A DNA stretch of 8,468 bases from contig JASLBD010000192.1 in the NCBI GenBank assembly GCA_030146745.1, forward strand, positions 1 to 8,468, given 5' to 3'. Position 1 is the stretch's first letter, and the number at the start of each line of letters is the position of its first letter. Positions 6,785-8,468 of this stretch are shown here, piece after piece. Under the pieces are notes generated by a model that had not been told where the DNA came from, did not search any database, and worked only from the letters and a program-made list of their open reading frames with translations. This stretch comes from Allosphingosinicella sp. Its GTDB lineage: Bacteria > Pseudomonadota > Alphaproteobacteria > Sphingomonadales > Sphingomonadaceae. Both the position numbers and the translations under genes were made by a program.

Positions 6785-7021
6785 CGGGGGGAACAGCGAT
6801 ACGGAGGGCTATCACGAGACGAGCACTGCTTCATCCGCGCGGTTCGGGTGTATCTCGCCCGCGTCGATGAGGGCCTGCCGCTGGTGGCGAAGGTCAACGG
6901 GCTGCTCGCTGCCGAGGAGGGGCGGCGCGACTGGCCCCTGCGCTTCTACGACCCGAAGACCCTGTTCTCGAGGGAGGCGCGTCTGGGGTGGGTGGAGCCG
7001 GACCTGGCGGCGCTGCCGTAG
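6785..7021 (+). pseudogene. Truncated, frameshifted second copy of the WTHEAH-family gene
   Basis: This segment matches codons from about 70 to 149 of the intact gene at 6098-6568. The first 70 codons, including WTHEAH and the start, are missing. A 4-base deletion near 6824 (GAGCAC-TGC against GATCACCCAGTGC) shifts the frame just after the YHET motif. Downstream of it the frame is open to a TAG at 7019-7021 and reads IRAVRVYLARVDEG to WVEPDLAALP. Over about 180 aligned bases I count 18 differences (about 90% identity), and most are silent third-position changes, so both copies evolved as functional genes before this one broke. A chimeric open frame from a TTG at 6587 runs through repeat B into this segment; I do not regard it as a gene. 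Confidence 0.85.
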
Positions 7022-7130
7022 TGGGAGCGGGGCTGAGCCGGCTGCGCGCCGGACTTCGGGCAGGATTCGGTTCCTCGAGAGGGGCAAAGCCGCGAGGAAG
7101 GTCCTGGAGCCGCCGGGCGCGGCGCGAACG

Positions 7131-7155
7131 TGAGGGCGGCCGGGGGCCGCCCTCA
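7131..7155. terminator. Perfect GC hairpin downstream of the secreted-protein gene
   Basis: TGAGGGCGGCC and GGCCGCCCTCA form a perfect 11-base stem with a 3-base loop, 14 bases after the stop of the minus-strand gene at 7170. No T-run follows on the minus strand, so it may be a weak or Rho-assisted terminator or an mRNA-end stabiliser. Confidence 0.5.
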
Positions 7156-7169
7156 GCGCCCGGTCGCGA

Positions 7170-7517
7170 TTACTTCTTGCGCAGGTGCTGCTTGCGAATC
7201 GCCTGGGCGAGGGCCTGGGAGCCGCTCTTGGCGTCGCAGGTGCCGGCGCTTCCGGCGCGGCCGAGGACGGCGGCGCTGACGTTGCAGACGTTGGCGGCGA
7301 TCCCGACGGGCACCTGCACCTGGATCTGGTTGTTGTTGAGGACGTCGAGGTCGTTGAGGGCGTTGATCTCGACTCCGGTCAGGATGTCCTGAAGGATGAC
7401 GTTGCCGACGGTCACGTTGACAAGGCCGGTCGGGACCTGAACCTGGGCGGCAGCCGGGACGGCGGCGGCGGCGGTGCCGAGAACGAGGGCGGCGGCGACG
7501 ATAGGTAGATTACGCAT
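7170..7517 (-). CDS. Small secreted protein with a chaplin-like two-cysteine segment
   Basis: I do not recognise a named family. The 115-residue product begins with a clear Sec signal peptide (MRNLPIVAAALVLGTAAAAV...), probable cleavage after PAAA near residue 24, leaving about 91 residues. The mature part has two related segments, QVQVPTGLVNVTVGNVIL (25-42) and QVQVPVGIAANVCNVSAAVL (66-85), joined by an Asn/Asp-rich stretch (51-64). Alternating V/Q/N residues suggest beta strands. Cys78 and Cys94, separated by 15 residues after VQVPV, resemble the Cys pattern of actinobacterial chaplins. The C-terminus is basic (IRKQHLRKK). The start is supported by AGGAG at 7524-7528, 7 bases upstream. The gene is isolated and opposite to its neighbours. 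A secreted, possibly self-assembling surface protein is inference. Confidence 0.75.
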   Translation of the reverse strand: MRNLPIVAAALVLGTAAAAVPAAAQVQVPTGLVNVTVGNVILQDILTGVEINALNDLDVLNNNQIQVQVPVGIAANVCNVSAAVLGRAGSAGTCDAKSGSQALAQAIRKQHLRKK

Positions 7518-7771
7518 ACGATACTCCTACTGTGACGGCCTGAACCGCGGCCCGCACGGAGATTGCGAGGCAGCGTCAGACCAACGCACAACCGCGCCGG
7601 CGGCCGGAAGACCCACCGGTCGGGCCCGCAGGAGCTTAAAGCGCGACAGCCCGAACGAAGGCCGCGCCACTCACGGTGGCAGGGGGCTGACCGGTCCTTA
7701 GTGCCGGGGCCACGATGCCAGGCACCGAGGCCACGATGTCGGAGAGGGTGGGCATACGAAGTTTGGATACC
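7518..7771. other. Intergenic region upstream of the secreted-protein gene
   Basis: No gene is supported on either strand. It must hold the promoter of the minus-strand gene at 7170-7517, but no convincing -35/-10 pair is visible; the best -35 candidate, TTGTGC on the minus strand, lacks a good -10. A 10-base direct repeat GGCCACGATG occurs at 7708-7717 and 7729-7738, spaced 21 bases apart. Confidence 0.4.
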
Positions 7772-7802
7772 GTCATGCCGGACTTGATCCGGCATCCACC
7801 TT
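7772..7802 (+). repeat. REP-like palindrome, unit 3 (forward)
   Basis: Head GTC, stem ATGCCGGA / TCCGGCAT, loop CTTGA, foot CCACCTT. It ends 15 bases before the ATG of the GIY-YIG gene and is inverted relative to unit 4 at that gene's end. Confidence 0.9.
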
Positions 7803-7817
7803 TTCTAACCTGCGGCG

Positions 7818-8156
7818 ATGGAGCGCGATCCGGCCGTCTATATCGTGGCCAGCGGGTTTCACGGGACGATCTATACGGGCGTCACGTCGAACCTGCTTCA
7901 GCGCATTTTTCAACATCGCGAAGCGACGTTCGGCGGGTTCACGGCGCGCTACGGCTGCAGGCGGCTCGTATGGTTCGAGACGGGTGGGTCGATGGAGGGG
8001 GCGATCCGGCGGGAAAAGCAGATCAAGAACTGGACCCGGGCGTGGAAGGTGGCGCTGATCGAGGCGGAGAATCCGACTTGGCGGGATCTGGCCGAGGACT
8101 TCGGGTTCGAGCCGCTGGTGAAGAGGAAGGTGGACCCCGGATCAGGTCCGGGGTGA
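7818..8156 (+). CDS. Small GIY-YIG domain putative endonuclease
   Basis: This 112-residue protein is a single-domain GIY-YIG nuclease of the kind often annotated 'GIY-YIG nuclease family protein'; the domain cleaves DNA with one Tyr/Arg/Glu/metal centre. Visible are VYIVAS (7-12, first Tyr at 8), GTIYTGVTSNLLQRIFQHRE (16-35) with Tyr19, Arg29 and His33, then RREKQIKNW (64-72) with the likely catalytic Glu66, and ENPTWRDL (84-91), typical of this subfamily. No other domain is present. The ATG has only a weak upstream purine tract. The last nine codons (KVDPGSGPG) and the stop TGA lie entirely within REP unit 4, which begins exactly at codon 104. REP unit 3 ends 15 bases before the start. The target is unknown; a link to REP hairpins is a hypothesis. 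Confidence 0.9.
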   Translation: MERDPAVYIVASGFHGTIYTGVTSNLLQRIFQHREATFGGFTARYGCRRLVWFETGGSMEGAIRREKQIKNWTRAWKVALIEAENPTWRDLAEDFGFEPLVKRKVDPGSGPG

Positions 8157-8157
8157 C
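8127..8157 (-). repeat. REP-like palindrome, unit 4 (reverse), forming the end of the GIY-YIG gene
   Basis: On the minus strand: head GTC, stem ACCCCGGA / TCCGGGGT, loop CCTGA, foot CCACCTT. Read on the plus strand it encodes KVDPGSGPG and a TGA stop for the nuclease gene. Confidence 0.9.
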
Positions 8158-8171
8158 GGGGGATGCCAAGG

Positions 8172-8203
8172 AAGGTGGGCCCCGGATCAAGTCCCGGGGT
8201 GAC
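8172..8203 (-). repeat. REP-like palindrome, unit 5 (reverse), slightly degenerate
   Basis: It is the same element with one extra base (32 bases): the left stem reads ACCCCGGGA and the right stem TCCGGGGC, so pairing is imperfect. It lies 14 bases after unit 4 and forms a pair with unit 6. Confidence 0.85.
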
Positions 8204-8226
8204 GGGGTGGGGGCGGCTTCTGCTTC

Positions 8227-8257
8227 GTCATGACGGACTCGATCCGGCATCCACCTT
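8227..8257 (+). repeat. REP-like palindrome, unit 6 (forward), one stem mismatch
   Basis: Head GTC, stem ATGACGGA / TCCGGCAT, loop CTCGA, foot CCACCTT; the A in the left arm breaks one pair. The third gene remnant begins immediately after its foot. Confidence 0.88.
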
Positions 8258-8338
8258 GTTCTTTCGTCGCCAGCCTCGGCTGGGGTAAGTAGAGCCGGAT
8301 CCGGCGAAGCTGCCGGAGCCTGGCCGGCAGCGTTGTGA
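8258..8338 (+). pseudogene. 3'-end remnant of the WTHEAH-family gene
   Basis: From just after REP unit 6 the sequence matches the last 25 or so codons of the gene at 6098-6568: GGCTGGGGT, CCGGAT and CTGCCGGAGCCTGGC are shared in order. Trp140 has become TAA (TGG to TAA), Leu144 has become Pro, and one base is missing near the end, so it cannot be functional. The similarity continues past the gene end through GAGGGCGGGG and into repeat B (8359-8390), showing that the duplication included the downstream flank. Confidence 0.75.
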
Positions 8339-8358
8339 GGGCGGGGCGGCTGCTTCTG

Positions 8359-8390
8359 GTTCGCACAAAGCTCACGAAGCGCACGAAGAT
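8359..8390 (+). repeat. Short dispersed repeat B, copy 3
   Basis: It begins GGTTCGCACAAAGCTCACGA and runs into GCACGAAGA. It stands 20 bases after the end of the third gene remnant, matching copy 1 behind the intact gene. REP unit 7 starts inside its last bases. Confidence 0.75.
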
Positions 8391-8416
8391 GGACCCCGGA
8401 TCAAGTCCGGGGTGAC
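8386..8416 (-). repeat. REP-like palindrome, unit 7 (reverse)
   Basis: On the minus strand: head GTC, stem ACCCCGGA / TCCGGGGT, loop CTTGA, foot CCATCTT (one change from the common CCACCTT). It overlaps the end of repeat B copy 3. Confidence 0.88.
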
Positions 8417-8439
8417 GGGGTGGGGGCGGCTTCTGCTTC

Positions 8440-8468
8440 GTCATGCCGGACTCGATCCGGCATCCACC
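8440..8468 (+). repeat. REP-like palindrome, unit 8 (forward), cut by the window edge
   Basis: Head GTC, stem ATGCCGGA / TCCGGCAT, loop CTCGA, and CCACC of the foot before the sequence ends. With unit 7 it repeats the arrangement of units 5 and 6. Confidence 0.85.

Noticed and set aside
6587..7021. Open frame of 144 codons running through repeat B into the truncated gene copy
   Set aside because: It starts at a TTG with no ribosome binding site, its first half is translated repeat and junction DNA, and only its second half matches a gene, after a frameshift. It is better explained as a chance frame leading into a pseudogene.
7412..7795. Minus-strand frame upstream of the secreted-protein gene
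   Set aside because: It crosses REP unit 3 and the start of a well-supported gene, and its sequence is Pro/Arg/Ser-rich translation of GC-rich DNA.
7772..8157. Complete insertion sequence with transposase
   Set aside because: The only gene inside is a GIY-YIG nuclease, no transposase is present, and I found no target-site duplication at the ends.
5998..8468. CRISPR array, suggested by repeated 31-base elements
   Set aside because: The units are in both orientations, unevenly spaced (14 to over 1,600 bases), and surround genes; no cas genes are present.

Overview
The base composition (strongly G+C rich, with C/G-ending codons), the gene content and the gene order all point to an alphaproteobacterium. 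The best match is a sphingomonad (Sphingomonas-like), judged from remembered family resemblance and not from a search. No tRNA, rRNA, CRISPR array or complete insertion sequence is visible.

Region 1 (1-4137, minus strand) is a compact regulatory operon, read from high to low coordinates: chvI-type response regulator, chvG-type sensor kinase, short alphaproteobacterial HPr kinase/phosphorylase (hprK), rapZ, a mannose-family EIIA protein, and HPr (ptsH, cut by the window edge). Five successive junctions overlap by 14, 4, 4 and 1 bases or are separated by 2 bases, so the genes are probably translationally coupled. The set links an envelope or acid-stress two-component system to a regulatory phosphotransferase chain whose carrier, kinase and acceptor are all here.

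Region 2 (4138-5996) is the divergent gene pckA (PEP carboxykinase), with a good sigma70-like promoter and two competing start codons, and a strong intrinsic terminator behind it. PEP carboxykinase makes PEP, the phosphodonor of the PTS chain encoded opposite.

Region 3 (5997-8468) is accessory DNA dominated by repeats. It holds a conserved hypothetical gene (6098-6568); a truncated, frameshifted second copy of it (6785-7021); a third decayed remnant (8258-8338); a small secreted protein with a chaplin-like two-cysteine segment (7170-7517, minus); and a small GIY-YIG nuclease gene (7818-8156). Eight copies of a 31-base REP-like palindrome are scattered through it in both orientations, together with three copies of a second short repeat built on TTCGCAC...CACGAAG.

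The most interesting structure is the GIY-YIG gene bracketed by inverted REP units, the downstream unit supplying its last nine codons and stop. The stems of different REP units carry paired, compensating base changes, which suggests that the hairpin itself is what is maintained. The same REP units border the decayed gene copies, so this tract looks like a site of repeated REP-associated rearrangement.
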